Made by a program: the position numbers and the translations under genes. This document shows, in pieces, positions 46,905 to 63,782 of a stretch of 64,000 bases of DNA. The stretch comes from Heterocephalus glaber (lineage: Eukaryota > Chordata > Mammalia > Rodentia > Bathyergidae): contig NW_004624782.1 in NCBI RefSeq assembly GCF_000247695.1, forward strand, positions 14,151,671 to 14,215,670, written 5' to 3'. Numbering within the stretch: the first letter of the stretch is position 1; each line of letters starts with the position of its first letter. The notes beneath the pieces are model-generated. The model saw only the letters and a program-made list of their open reading frames with translations, ran no database searches and was not told the DNA's origin.

Positions 46905-49900
46905 CAATGTGAGCCAGGCATAGTGGCACACGCCTGTGATCCCAACACGCGGGAGGCTGAGGCAGGAGGCTCCTGCAGGTTCGAGGCAGCCTTGGGGGTA
47001 GACATTTATTAGTATTAGTGTATTAGTTAAAGGACAGCAAAAAAAAAAAAAGTATGAGGAGGAAAGCTATAGTAATAAGAAGCCACTCAAATTAGCCTAC
47101 TCAAGAAGAGGGACACGACCACAGGGATACTGAGAGTTTCTCAAGGAGTCCGCACAGCTCCAAGGGCCTGGAGGGACATGTGCCGGACTTCTTCACCCGT
47201 GCTGTCCATTCTAAGAGGCCTAACTACATGTGGCTGCTTCAGTTAAAATTAACTAGAATTTAAACACTCAGCTTCTTGGCTCCACATTGCAGTGCTCAGT
47301 GGCATCGCCACGCTGGACAGCACAGCTGAGAGTCATCTCAGAAGATGTGGCAGGGCCCCACTGCTGCAGGCTGTTCTGCAGCTTAGCAGAACCTTGCCTC
47401 CTGTCTGCCACCCTGATCCACAGGAGTGGGGCCTTAGTTGTTTTGAACTCAAAATTTAAAATTGTTTGCAGCTCGGACCAGGGGTTTAGCTCAGTGGTGC
47501 CACCGCCTGCCTTGCAAGTTCAAAGTCCCGAGTTCGATCCCTGGTACCAAAAAAAAAATTGTTTGCAGGTAAGGTGGGTGTGGTGGCACAGGCCTGTAAT
47601 TGCAGCACTGGGAGGCTGAGGCTGCAGGATCTCCGTGAGCTCAAGGCCAGCCCGAACTGCATAGTGAGACTCTGTCTCAAAGAAAAAAAATTGTATGTAC
47701 CCACTTAAAAGTCTTGGCTGCTGAACAGCCTTATGGAAAATGCAGATTTTTCATTCTGGCCCACATATCCTGAAGAAACAGGTCCCTGGTTGCCTTTCCA
47801 GTCCTGTGCTCTCAGCCCTCCCTCCCTCCCTCGGCATTCTGGTCAAGGCCAGCTGCCTCAGGCTGGCTGGGGTGCTGGGAGGGATGCTGGCCATGGGCTG
47901 GCCTCCCTCTGTCACAGCCCCCTGCAGCGGGACACTCAGTCTTCTGTTGGGGACACACAGGGTCTAAGCCCGACTTAAAGGAGCAGAGATGTCCTGGGGC
48001 AGAGATGTCGTGGAGCAGAGCGGGGGACAGTGGCGGAGCTGAGGGGCCCAGAGACCAGATGCAGACCCCAAAGCCACAGCTCTGTGACGCCCAGACACAC
48101 CCTCCTTGTAACAGCTTTAGTTTCATTTGCCCCTGGTTGGTCGCCCTTTCTTACAAATGGCTGAGTTTCTGGTAACTAAGCACCGGGACCTTGTTTAGGT
48201 TAGCAGAGACTGTCTGGATATGCAGGCCAATTGTACTCAGACCCCAGCTAGCTCAAGAAGAAATTGTGAAGTTCCCCAATCCTTATTCAATAGAGACCAT
48301 TCTGCAGATGTATTTTAGGAGGTTGTTCAGGCTGGCCTCAAACTAGCAGCAATCCTCCTGCCTCAGCCTCCTGAGTTCTGGAACTACAGGCATGCACCAC
48401 CACACCTGGCATCCATTTAATTTTTACTCTGCTTCCAGGCTCCTTTTTATAATAGACCACAGTATGGTGCTCTGAATTATGGCTCAGGAGTGACCTTCTA
48501 TTTTCTGGCGCTCAGGCTAAATTCAAACAACAGCTTGTTTCAGTAAATAGTTTTATTGAAACACAAATCCTGGAACATTGATGTAGCTCAGCAGCACAGA
48601 ACCTGCCTAGCAAGCTTGAGGCCTTGAGTTTGATTCCCGGAACCAAACAACAACAAAAACCAAGAGGAAACACAGATGCCTCTTTCACATATGCTCCACG
48701 GCTGCCTTTGCAGTGCAGAGACGAGAACTGTCGTTCCAACAGAGACCTTTACAAAGCCTTAAACATTTTCTTTTTGCTCTTTATAGAAAAAGTTGCCACC
48801 CTTGGTCTAAATGGTTGATTTAGGGGCTAATTTCTCTCCGCATACAAAACTGTTTTAAACTGGGTGCAAAGATGCACACCTGTGCAATCCCAGCACTCTG
48901 GGAGGCTGAGCAGGAGGACGGCAAGTTTGAGCCCAGCCTGGGCCACTTGGTGACTTACTGAGCCCTTGCCTCAAAACAAAAAATAAAAAACGCTGGGGCT
49001 GTAGTTCAGTGTGAATACATTGTGTTCGGTCCCCATTACTAGAAAACCCCATAAAACTTTAAAAAAGTACATCATTTTTTCAGGGCTGGGGATGTAGCTC
49101 AGTGGTTCCACCGACTGCCTGGCAAGTGCAAGGTCCCGAGTTCCATCCCTGGTACCAAAAAGAAAAAAAAAGGTGTATCATTTTTGAAAATTATCACTGA
49201 ATAATAATACAAAGTCTTTTATTGTAAGAGCTGCCCAAAGTTGGCTAGAACTTGTGCTCCCCCTGCATCAGCCTCCTGAGTAGCTGGGATTACAGGCCTG
49301 TGCTGCCATACCCAGCTGTGTTATTCTTTTTCAAAGTGTGGAAAAGCTGGGCATGGTGGTACATGTCCACCGCCCAGTGCAAGACCCTGTCACACACAGA
49401 CAAATGGCTGAGAGTGGGATTTAGTGGAGGAACACATGCCTAGCACGCACCAGGCACAAACAAAATCACAGACCTAAACTCCTCCCCTTCTCCAGGAGAA
49501 AGGATCATTCTTAGCTGCTTGCCTCTTCTTGTCTGGAACATAGTTATGTGCCTTTGGATCTGCAGCAATGTTTAGTTCAGTGAGGTGGCGGATTTCAGGA
49601 TGAAAACCACCTCCTTTATATTGTTAAGTTCTTGTACTAACTTTGCCCCCTTCCTCCCCTCCCTCCTGAAAGCACTGGGGATTGAACTCAGGGCCTCACA
49701 AATGGTAGGAAAGTGCTTGACCACTGAGCAACATCCCCAGCCCTTTTTACAAATTTTTCAAATTTTTATTTTGAGACAGGTTCTTACTAAATTGTCCAGG
49801 GTAAGATTGAATTGTGATTCTCCTGCCTCGGCCTCCCTTGGAGTTGAAATTATAGGCCTGTGCCACCATGCCCAACACTCAGAGCCTCCAAATTTCTAAC

Positions 49901-52075
49901 TTGAGACAAGTAACTATTTTCATTGTGTAAACTTTAAACACATATTGTGTGGTCCTTGTAAATTTGGTCATGTGTAATTAAATGTACCATAATTTGCACT
50001 ATAAGCTCTAATATTTTGGGTTGATTTTGATGACATTGTAATTCACTATGTATTGTCTCTCTCTATTTTTTTCTTTTTTGTTTTTTGAGACAGAGTCTCC
50101 CTCTGCAGTTCAGGCTGGCCTTGCACTCACAGTGATCCTCCTGCCTCAGGCTTCCAAGTGCTGGGATTACTGGTTTGTGCCATCATGCTCGGCTGTCAAT
50201 ATAATTTGTAGAAAGTTCTTTTGGTAATCTCAACATATATACATATATATATTTTTGGTACCAGGGATCGAACTCAGGACCTTGCGCTTGTGAGGCAGGT
50301 GCAGCACCACTGAGCTGAATCCCTGGCCCAGTCTCAACGTATTCTAAGGTAAAAATAATTGTTATGCATAACACAAATTTATATGTAATAGAAAGAAGCA
50401 ATGTGATATATCTATTAATAGTATGTATTCACCAAGTATTTCCAGTTTTCATCCCTTTGGTCATGAGATTAAGACTGCACTTCCTGCCTGCTGTGGCTGG
50501 GGACAGCCGTGTGACTAGTTCTGGCTACTGACAGGTAGGAATGAAATTCTTTTCTTTCTTTCTTTATTGCAGTCCTGGGGATTGAACCAAGGGCCTTTGC
50601 ACTAAGCTACATTCCCGGCCCTTTTTTATTTTGAGACAGGATCTCACTAAGTCACTAAATTGCTCAGACCAGGCTCGAATTTGAGACCCTTCTGCCTCAG
50701 CTTCCAGAGTGCTGGGATCACAGGTGTGCACCCCCATGCCCGGCTGTCTTCTGGCTTTTTGTGAGATATAGTGTTTTTGGGAAACTGAGATTAAAAATTA
50801 AAATTCTTGCTCCACAGAAATGTTAGAGGTTAAAAGAAAAAAAAAATAACCAAACCAAACAAAAAAGGGGCCTGTGTTCGATCCCCAGAACCCCCAACCC
50901 AAAAAACCCCCCAAAAGATAAGTTATTGGGCAGGGTAGCACATACCTATAATTCTAGCACTCCGTAGGGACTAGGTACGTAGCTCAGTGGTAGAGCACTT
51001 TCCTAGAACGTGTGAGGCCCTGTGTTTGATCCCAATACTGGATGAGAGAGAGAGAACAGAAAGCGTAGATGGTAACCCTGGAGTTGTGGAAAGAGCCTCA
51101 TTCTCCCCTGTGGACTAAAACTAACCATGCCCTTGCCTCCAACCTCACGGTCTCCAGGCTTTCAGGGGACTGCAGAGAGAAACACATTCTTACTTAAAAC
51201 TACTAATGACAAATTTACCAATAAAACATCGTCATAGATGGCCTGGTGGTACAGGCCTGACTGAGAGAGGGCGATCGTGAGTTCAATCCCAGGCTGGGCG
51301 GTTTAGGGATGTAGTGAGAACCTGTCTCACAAGGAAGAAGTAATTTAATAAGGGCTGGTGATGTAGCTCAGGGTGAAGATCCCCAGTTCAATCCCCAGTT
51401 CCAAACAAATCAACCAACCTACCAACCAACCAACCAAACAAACAAAAACTCCTAGAAAATCTATAATTACATAGTAGATTGCATTCTCAAGATATTTTCC
51501 TTGGAAAAAAAGTGAAAATAGAAGGAAAGAATGGAAACTAAATAAGACTAAACATCGATATGATATTGGCACTAAAAAAAAAAAAAGATATTTCCCTTGA
51601 GCCTGGTGAGGTGATGCATGCACTGAGGAGGCTGAGGCAGAAGGATCGTGAGTTTGAGGCTAGTCTGAGCTAAACAGACAGAACTTGTCTCAAACAAACA
51701 AACAATCCCCCCCCCAAAAACAACTCCCAAAAACCATTGAGCTGGGTGTGGTGGCACTGCCTCTAATTCTGGCACTTGGTAGGCTGAGGCAGGAGGATTG
51801 CTGTGAGTTCCAGGCCTGGGTCACACACAGAGTTTCAAGGCCAGCCTAAACTACATAGAGAGACCCTGTCTCAACAAAACAAAACCCAAAAAAGAAAAAA
51901 GAAACACACGCACACACGCCCCAAATAAAGTTCCCTTGACATACCCATTTAATTAATTTATTTTATTTCATTTATTTATTTATTTTTGGTACTGGGGTTC
52001 GAACTTGGGTCCTTGCGCTTGCGCAGCAGGTGGCAAAACCACTGAGCTAAATCCCCGGCCCATAATTAATCAATA
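46905..52075. other. Intergenic SINE field
   Basis: B1-like forward about 46912-46990, 47572-47690, 48860-48975, 51240-51340, 51605-51700 and 51735-51885; B1-like reverse about 48325-48412, 49230-49320, 49770-49880, 50085-50195 and 50630-50745. ID-like forward 47474-47548 (flanks AAATTGTTTGCAG), 48573-48645, 49083-49156, 50966-51040 and 51353-51405 (with a (CCAA)n tail); ID-like reverse 49672-49742, 50257-50330 and 51989-52061. The last carries a TTTA-rich tail. About 47700-48300 and 49880-50080 show no recognised feature. Confidence 0.72.
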
Positions 52076-52111
52076 GCAAAACATTTATTGGTAAATTTTA
52101 GGCATACATAA

Positions 52112-52560
52112 TGATAACACGCATCGCAGGGAGTGTTGCTGTAGGGGCAGACTACAGTCTACAGCGTGGCAGCTCTTAGTGGTGCAGCAAGACCAGGCTG
52201 GAAGAATCCAGAACGCACCGAGGGTGGGCCAAGTGTACAGCTTTCTTACCCGGCTGGCTGCTCAGGGATTTCTGCACAAAGCGATCCTCCTGGAGCTGGC
52301 AGAGAGCAGGGTTTATAGGGGTTAAGGGAGGGGAGGTGGGGATACAGAGCAGGCATGTATCCTCAGCTCCAGGCACTTAGGAAGTTCCATTTAGTTTACG
52401 TGATCGTGATGGGATAGAAAAGCGCCCAGATACAGACTCCTCCTGAGGACGAAGGACAGTGAAGGAGGGTGTGCGCTGGGCGTGGTGGGGTTTGAGCTGG
52501 GCTGGCTCTTCCTCAGTCAGGTCAGCGCGGCGCTCGAAAAAGAAAACCGTTCTGCTATCA
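52112..52560 (-). mobile_element. Possible LTR-like element, 449 bp
   Basis: A GC-richer block in AT-rich DNA, bounded by short inverted ends TGATA...TATCA. On the minus strand it has a CCCTATAAACC TATA-like site at about 52311-52321 and a short open frame (52565-52377) of no known family. No target duplication or clear poly(A) signal was found, so it may equally be an unrelated unique segment. Confidence 0.3.
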
Positions 52561-52651
52561 TCCATTTAATTTAATTAAAAATTGTTGTGGTATCTGGGAG
52601 TTAAACTCAGAGCTTTCTTACCGAACTATGTCCCCAGCCCCCCCCCCCTTT

Positions 52652-52971
52652 GGTACTGGGGATGGAACTCGGGACCTTGTGTTTGCGAGGCAGGTGGCAC
52701 CACTGAGCTAGATCCCTGGCCCCTCCAGCCCTTTATAATTTTTAGACAGGGTCTTGCTAAATCTTAAATTGCCCAGGCTGGGTTTGAACTTGGGATCCTC
52801 TTGTCTCTGGCTCCCGGAATGCTTGGATTATAGGCATGTATCATTATGCCTGGTCCATTAAAAATTTGTTATTTATTTAGTTATTTTTATTTTTTCTGAT
52901 ACCAGGGATTGAACTTGGGACCTTGGGCTTGTGAGGCAGGCGGTGGAGCCACTGAGCTAAATCCCCAGCCC
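52652..52971 (-). repeat. Reverse ID-like and B1-like SINEs
   Basis: ID-like copies 52652-52722 and 52898-52971 enclose a B1-like relic (about 52735-52855). Confidence 0.82.
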
Positions 52972-53140
52972 TACTTATTTTTTTGTATGGGGGATCAAAC
53001 TCAGGACCTTGGGCTTGCAAGGCAGGAGCGGTGCCACTGAGCTAAATCCCCAGCCCTACTTATTTTTTTGTATGGGGGATCAAACTCAGGACCTTGGGCT
53101 TGCAAGGCAGGAGCGGTGCCACTGAGCTAAATCCCCAGCC
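52971..53140 (-). repeat. Perfect 85-bp tandem duplication of an ID-like SINE
   Basis: 52971-53055 and 53056-53140 read identically base for base. Each contains one reverse ID-like element with its TATTTTTTTG leader. The arrangement is a duplication of the whole unit rather than two separate insertions. Confidence 0.95.
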
Positions 53141-54780
53141 CTATATTTTGTTTTATGAGACAGAGTCTTGCTATGTAACCTAGGCTGGCCTTGAACTCAT
53201 GGACATTGTCCTGCTGCAGCTTCCTGAGTGCTGGAATTACAGGTGAGCATCCTCATGTCTGGGTTAACAAATTGCTATTTAAATGTGTAATTTTCATTTT
53301 AGTCACCCCACAGAGAAAGCCAAGAGAACTGAGTAGTTTTACATGTATCTTCCTATCAAAATTTGCAAAAGAATCTGAAACTAAAGTGTGTGCATGAGGC
53401 GGGAGACAGGGCACCGCAAACTGGCTCGGGAAGTGGGCACGACCTGTGCAGCACAAAGTTTCAGGACACATGTGCAGAACAGCTCCCAAAGCCCTGCACC
53501 TGGAACCAACCCGAGAGCGCTCTCTTTATATTTATTTATTTATTTATTTATTTATTTATTTTTGAGACAGGGTCTTGCTATGTAGTTCAGGCTGTCTTGA
53601 ACTATGTCGCCCAGGCTGGCCTCAAACTCACGGCCACCTCCTGCCTCAGCCTCCCAAGGGCTGGGATCACAGGTGTGCACAAGCATGCCCGGCCCAGAGA
53701 GTGGTCATTTTGCTCCTGGTCACTATGCTCTCTCTTTCACGATGGCTGTCTCTCAACCTGTAGCGTGTACTTCTTTTCTCACTTTCAGTTGGCCCGAACT
53801 TGCTCTGTAGAGCATATTTCTTTTCTTTTCATATGTTTAATAAATGTAAAACCTTGCCGTCTTGCACTAGTCTTAACCAATCTTTGTTCAGTATGGAAAA
53901 AACCTAGAACCACCTCTAGAAGGAGACTCCATTGCCCCTAAACCTGGTAACATCCATGTGTAGACAGATGGACAGATTTCTCTTGTGAGGATTCAGATTC
54001 CCTTTCGGGGTCAAGTATCAAGGTTCTTCAGATTTGCTTGCATGTTTGCCATCTCTTTGCCCTTCTCCCTTCTTTTCCTTTAGAGCCTGAGAGCCTAGAG
54101 CCTTGTGTCCTTAAAACAGGGGAGGACTTTGCCCTGTATGTGTCAGGCTCTGAGTTCCATCCCCAGCACAAAAGTAAATAAAGAGGATGTGGAAGCACCC
54201 ACAGAACCTCTTCTCTGCACTTTCGGGTGCCAGGTGCCAGTGTGAGGGGACGTGCAGTTAGTCTCCTGGGGGCCTCTGACCACTCTGTCCTTGGACCTCG
54301 GACCACTGTCCTGCACTGTGCCACTCCCTGGCCCTTTATGGGGAAGCCTGCTAGAGTTCCTTGGCTTCTCCTGGTGGGCTCAGCGGGTCTCTTCTTGGTG
54401 TCCCCACTTACTTTCCCCACTCTATTTCCCATGACCGCCTCTCCTGGACAAACAAGACCTGGGTGGGCCCACGAAGGCAGTGGCCCTTCCTTTCCTGAGC
54501 ACTGCCCAAGGAGAGTAGAAAGCAATTATTTCCTGCTTGAAGCTGTACTTGAAGGAAGGGTGAGAGCGAAGGGCATTTATTCATGCCTGCTATGATCTAG
54601 GCCCAGTGACGGGTGACTTACAGTGAAAATAACATTTAATATTCACGATGGACCTGTCATTTTTTGGGGGGAGGATACTGGGGATTAAACACAGGGCTTC
54701 ATTCCCAGCCCTTTGTTTCATTTTCTTTTCATGGTTTTTGAGAAAGGGCTTGCTATGTCACTAAGTTGTCCAGGCTGGGA
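53141..54780. other. Intergenic DNA
   Basis: Reverse B1-like about 53155-53265; a (TTTA)n tract at 53525-53562 leading into a reverse B1-like element about 53560-53695; reverse ID/B1-like relics about 54660-54780. The stretch 53700-54650 is apparently unique with no recognised gene. Confidence 0.65.
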
Positions 54781-54789
54781 TTGAGCTTT

Positions 54790-56300
54790 AAATTGTCCTG
54801 CCTCTTTCCACATGCCGAAGATTAAAACTAGACCCATATCTTTCACCATGTACTAAACTAAAATCAAAATGGATCAAAGATCTAAATATTAAAACAGAAA
54901 TACTTCCTCTGCTGGAAGACAGAATAAGTAGAACTCTCAAAGACATTGGTGTAGGCAAAGACTTCATGAACAAAATCCCAATTGCACAGGAACTAGCACA
55001 AAGGACCAACAACTTAAAAAAAAAACACCAACAACTGGGATCCATCATGTTAAAAAGATTTTGCACAATAGAAACCAGCAACAGAGTGAAGAGACAACTC
55101 ACAGAGTGGGAAAAAATTTTTGCCAGCTGTTACTCAAAGGACTACTATATAGAATATATGAAGAATTAAAAAAAAAAATCAGATCCCCCCCCAATTTAAA
55201 GACCCAATCCAAAAATGGGCATCTGAAATGAACAGACACTTCTCAGATGAAGAAGTGGAAACATCAAATAAATATATGAAAAAAATGTTCAACATTACTG
55301 GTCATTCGAGAGAGATGCAAATTAAAATTGAGATTACATCTCATTCCAGAAGGAATGGCTTTTATCAAGAAATCAGCCAACAACAAATGCTAGCAGGGCT
55401 GTGGGGAGAAAGGAACTCTTCTCCAATGTTGGTGGGAGTGCAGACTGGTGCAACCACTGTGGAAATCAGTATGGAGATACCTCAAAGAACTAGGACTAGA
55501 GGGTCCATTCAACTCAACTATTCCTGTTCTTGATATCTTCCCAAAAGAATTAAAAGGATCATACCACAGCAATATATGCACACCCATGTTTATGGCAGCA
55601 CAGCTTTTAATAGCTAAATCTTGGAAACAGCCCTAATGCCCATCAAACAATAAATAGATAACGAAGATGTGTTTTTTTTACACCATGGAGTGTTACTCTG
55701 CCATAAAGAAGGATAAAATTGAGACATTTCTAGCTAAATGGATGGACCTTGAGACCATACTCTTAAGTGAGATAAATCAGACACACGTGTTTAAATACTG
55801 CCTCGTTTCTCTGGTGTGAGAAACTGAAAATGGGAAAAAGGACCAAAATGTGTAACAGATATTGGGAAATGGGAAGAAAATGTTCAAATGATAAGGGGAA
55901 CAAGGTGGGGGGAAAGGAAACAAGGGACGAGGGAAGAAAGAATAGAAGGAAAAATGGAAACAAAGCTTTTGTAAATAAGGATAGGAAGGCCGGGGATTTA
56001 GCTCAGTGATTCTGCCACCTGCCTTGCAAGCACAAGGCCTGAGTTTGATCCCTGGTACCAAAAAAAAATAAGGATAGGAAGAGGAGTTGAAGGAGGGGAA
56101 TGGGAAAAAAAGAAAAAGCAAGATATATTGTGTAGGGCTGGGGATTTAGCTCATTGGTTTCACCATCTGCTGTGCAAGCACAAGGACCCGAGTTTGAACC
56201 CTGGTACCAAAAAAAAAAAAAAGATATATCATGCACAGGTACAAATTCCCTATGATGAACGTTATCCTTATGTATATCTAAAATGTATCAATAAATGTTT
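54790..56300 (+). mobile_element. L1 LINE segment (end of ORF2 and 3' region), with two ID-like insertions
   Basis: Forward orientation. The frame at 54966-55169 shows the ORF2 C-terminal run (IKM-type ending with DYYIEYMKN), followed by the familiar TCAGATGAAGAAGTGG, GTGGGGAGAAAGGAAC and TTGGTGGGAGTGCAGA stretches. It ends near 56300 with an AATAAA. ID-like copies at 55988-56059 (perfect flanks AATAAGGATAGGAAG) and 56135-56208 interrupt it. Many stops; inactive. Confidence 0.9.
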
Positions 56301-58890
56301 TGCTTAAAAAAATTGTCCAGCCTCTGCCTCCAAGAGTGCTGGGATTATAGGCATGTGACACCTCACCTAGCCTCTGAGTTCTTAATTGCAGAGGACATAA
56401 CCCAGTTAATTTGAGCAGAAAGATTATGATGAGTGGAAAAGGGGGAGGGCTGGGGGCAGGGATGTCAAGTAAAGGACATATTCTTTTTTTTTTTTTTTGG
56501 TACTGAGGATTGAATTCAGGACCTCGATTTTGAGGCAGGTGTGCTGCCACTGAGCTAAATCTCCAGCCCAAAAACATTTTCATTTTTATTAGAAAAAAAA
56601 ATTTTTTTTCAGAACTGAAGGCTGGTGTTGAACTCACTATGTAGCTCAGACTGGCCTCGAATTTGTGACCCTCTTGCTTTGTCCTTCTTAGTGCTGGGAT
56701 TACAGGCCTGCACCAACATACTCAGTTCTTCGGAGACTTTTCAGAAGGAAGGAGAGGGTGGGTGTGGAGGAGCTCACCTACAATCCCAGCACCTGGGAGC
56801 CTGAGGCAGGAGGATCTCAGTGAGTTCAAGGCCAGCCTGTGCTACATACCGAGACTCTGTCTCAAAAAACAAAAATCAAACAAACCAAACCAGGATAAGC
56901 CAACAACCAACCAGACCAAATCAACCAACCAAACAAACAACAAAGAATGACAGAGCTGGCCGTTTTGGCACCCACCTGTAATCTGAGAACTTCCGGAGGC
57001 TGAGGTGGAAGGATTGTAAATTGGAGCCCAACCTGGGCTATTTAGTGTGATCCTAGTAAAAACAAACCAACAAACAGCAAGCCTGGGGACATTCCTGTAG
57101 CCCATTGCCAAGGCCAGGGCTTCAATCTCTAGTCTAAAATCAAAGCCAAAAACCCATGGAAAAGGCAAAAACGACAGTCCTTCATGGTTTGTGACTCAAA
57201 TGAGCCTTTGGAAAGGATGTATCTGGAGGATGGCCCCTTGACGTGGCTATGAGGAGAAAGTGTGAACTTGGCTCTGTCCCGTGGGTGCCCTCCCCACCCA
57301 GGCCTGTCCCTCCCTCCCTCCCTCGATTTGGTGCCCACCTGGACTCCTCCCTCCACGTCCTTGGCTCTAGGTCACAGTGCTCACCACACTGGACTCCAGC
57401 ACGTTGTGCGGCTCCCCACTCGCAGCTCACTCCTGGCCATACAGCCTGTGGTTCAGACCCCGTGGTTCAGACCCTGGGTCTTTTTCTGGCCTCCAGTCTC
57501 AGTCGGTGCCACACTTGGCACTCGCCCTACCGGGCTCAAGTGACATCTGCTGAAGCATGAAGATTAAAGCCGGAACTCAGAGCCAGGCTGCCTGGGTTGG
57601 GAACCCTGCTTTGACACTTTCTATGTTATCTGGGTAACAGTTTTTGAACGTTCTTTTTGGATGTTTTTGTTTTTTTTGAGACAGGATCTTGCTAAGGCTA
57701 TAATTAAACACGTTATTATATATTCAAACACTTAGAGTTTTCTGACAATCATAAAAGCATTAGCTATTATATAGTACAGTATATATAAATATAAGACTAG
57801 CAGGGAGTGGTGGTGCATGCCAGCAATCCCACCCCAAGTTTGAGACCAGTGGAGGCTACATAGTGAGACCCTGTCTCAAACTAACAGAAAAAAAAGAAAA
57901 AAAAATAACAGAATACTTTATCATGTATCAATAAATGCTAGCTTTTTTTGTTTTGAGACAATTTTTGCTCTACTTTTGAGGCTGCCCTCAAAAACTCAAG
58001 GGGATCCTCCTGCCTCAGCCTCCTAAGTGCTGGGATTACAGGCATGGGCCCCAGGCCCATCTAGTCACACTGCTCTTCCAATGAGAGCAGGTGAGTGGCT
58101 GGATATTCAAAGCCCTCAGGGCTCTTAGAAGTCTGTGGGCTGAGTGTGGTGGCACATGCCAGCAATCCCAGTACTCAGGAGGCTAAAGCAGGAGGATCTC
58201 CACAAGTTTGAGGCTAGCTTGGACTACACAGCAAGCCTCTGACTGAAAAAAAAAAAAAGAAAAAAAGTTTGGGGCAGGGTTAGGGCTTAGCCCTCGTGTT
58301 TTGCCCGGAAAATGTGTCCAACCACAAGGGGAACATTTGTACTCCAGGTCAAAGGTGAAATTGGGAAGGAAAAGGTGTATGCCATTTTTACCTGGAATAA
58401 CCTGTCTTGTTCAACAGTTTATTTATTGTTTGTTTTGTTGGTTTTTGTACAGGGAATCACTCAGGACCTTGTGCTTGCGAGGCAGGCACGGCACCACTGA
58501 GCTAAATCCCCGCCCTTGTTCAACATTTTTGTTGCTGTTGTTGTTCAACAGTTTTGAACTGCCTTCTCCATGTAAAGCTGATTAGGGTGCAAACTGCAAG
58601 TTCATTTGAATTTCCCTTTTCGTGCTTGATTTTACAGTAAGTGAACAGGCTTTCAAATTTCTAATCCTTCATGGAACCAACAAAAGGGCACTTGGCAGCC
58701 ACACACTGCTGGATTTGAATCATGAGCCCTGACACTTAGCTGCCCTACAGTCGTGGATTATTCTTTCTTTACTTTTATCTGTAAAATGGAGCTATATTTA
58801 CTTTCTTCACTAGATTGTCATGGGAAAGATATTAATCGTGCATTTTGAAACCAGTTGAGCCTTATATACAAATGTATTATTCCCGGGGTT
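56301..58890. other. Intergenic DNA upstream of FUS
   Basis: Reverse ID-like 56499-56569 and 58447-58515; reverse B1-like about 56305-56375, 56605-56735 and 57950-58065; forward B1-like about 56760-56875, 56955-57070 (with an ID-like end to about 57145), 57800-57890 and 58138-58250; a reverse MIR about 58705-58840 (TTTATCTGTAAAATGGAG). About 57150-57650 is unique with no recognised gene. Confidence 0.68.
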
Positions 58891-58909
58891 TCCATTCTGA
58901 TCCCCCGGT

Positions 58910-59450
58910 AGCGCTTCAGAAAAATACAAAGCAGGTCGTTATCAGGAAAAGACCAGGGCCCTGATCTGGCTGTAAACGCTCTGAGTCCGGGGCACCGGGC
59001 TCTCGCGCCCACAGCTGGTCAGGGCCATGCCCCGAGGGTTTTGCTGAGAGCTCAGCGCGGGCCAGACGAGGCCTGGGGATCCAGGCGCAAGGCCGTGCTG
59101 CCGTCGGCTCTACAGACCCGCGAGGACGAAGGAACGGAGCCGGAAACCTGGTGAAGTCAGCTAGATGCGGGGGAAGGTTGCGCTGCCAGGAGAAGAACGT
59201 GCGAGCCAGGGAGGTCGAGGCGAGGAATAACGCTTCGGGCACAGTGAAAGGGCCGCAGAGAGCAGGACTGGCCAGCCCGGTGAAAGTGAGGACCAGAAAA
59301 AAGAACTTCGCCCACCCCGCTATTTGGGGCTCCACTACTGTTCCGCAGGCAAACACCCAGGACCCCCTCGCCCCGCCCCCCGCGGATGGGACCGTACCAT
59401 TGTGTCTTTACAGGGTTGGGCGTGGATCAGGGTTAGTCCTGGAGAGTGAG
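58910..59450. other. CpG-rich segment 300-800 bases upstream of the FUS first exon
   Basis: A second CpG-dense patch, separated from the FUS promoter by an AT-rich gap (about 59440-59580). Open frames on both strands lack known domains. It may be a distal promoter part, an upstream antisense transcript start or an enhancer. Confidence 0.4.
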
Positions 59451-59744
59451 CAGAAGCTATTCATTAGGAAATATGGTGATCTATATTATTAGCTCAGTCG
59501 CCAGCCAGTCTGTTTCACCTTTGTTTGCTTGAACCCTTTACATTCCCTGGAACATGTTAAGAAACCGCTGTGCTTTCCCCTGTGCTTTCCATAGATGGTA
59601 CGTTCCACCGCGGTGCGTAGGCGGGGGTGGGGGAGACCTACAAAAACTCCGACGCAGGGGGCGGGACCCCTCAGTCCGCGAGGCGTCGGTTCTGTTAGCT
59701 GGTGGCGTCTACTTGCTAGTCGGCCTGTGTGCGCGTGCGCGGAC

Positions 59745-63782
<4,038 letters not shown>

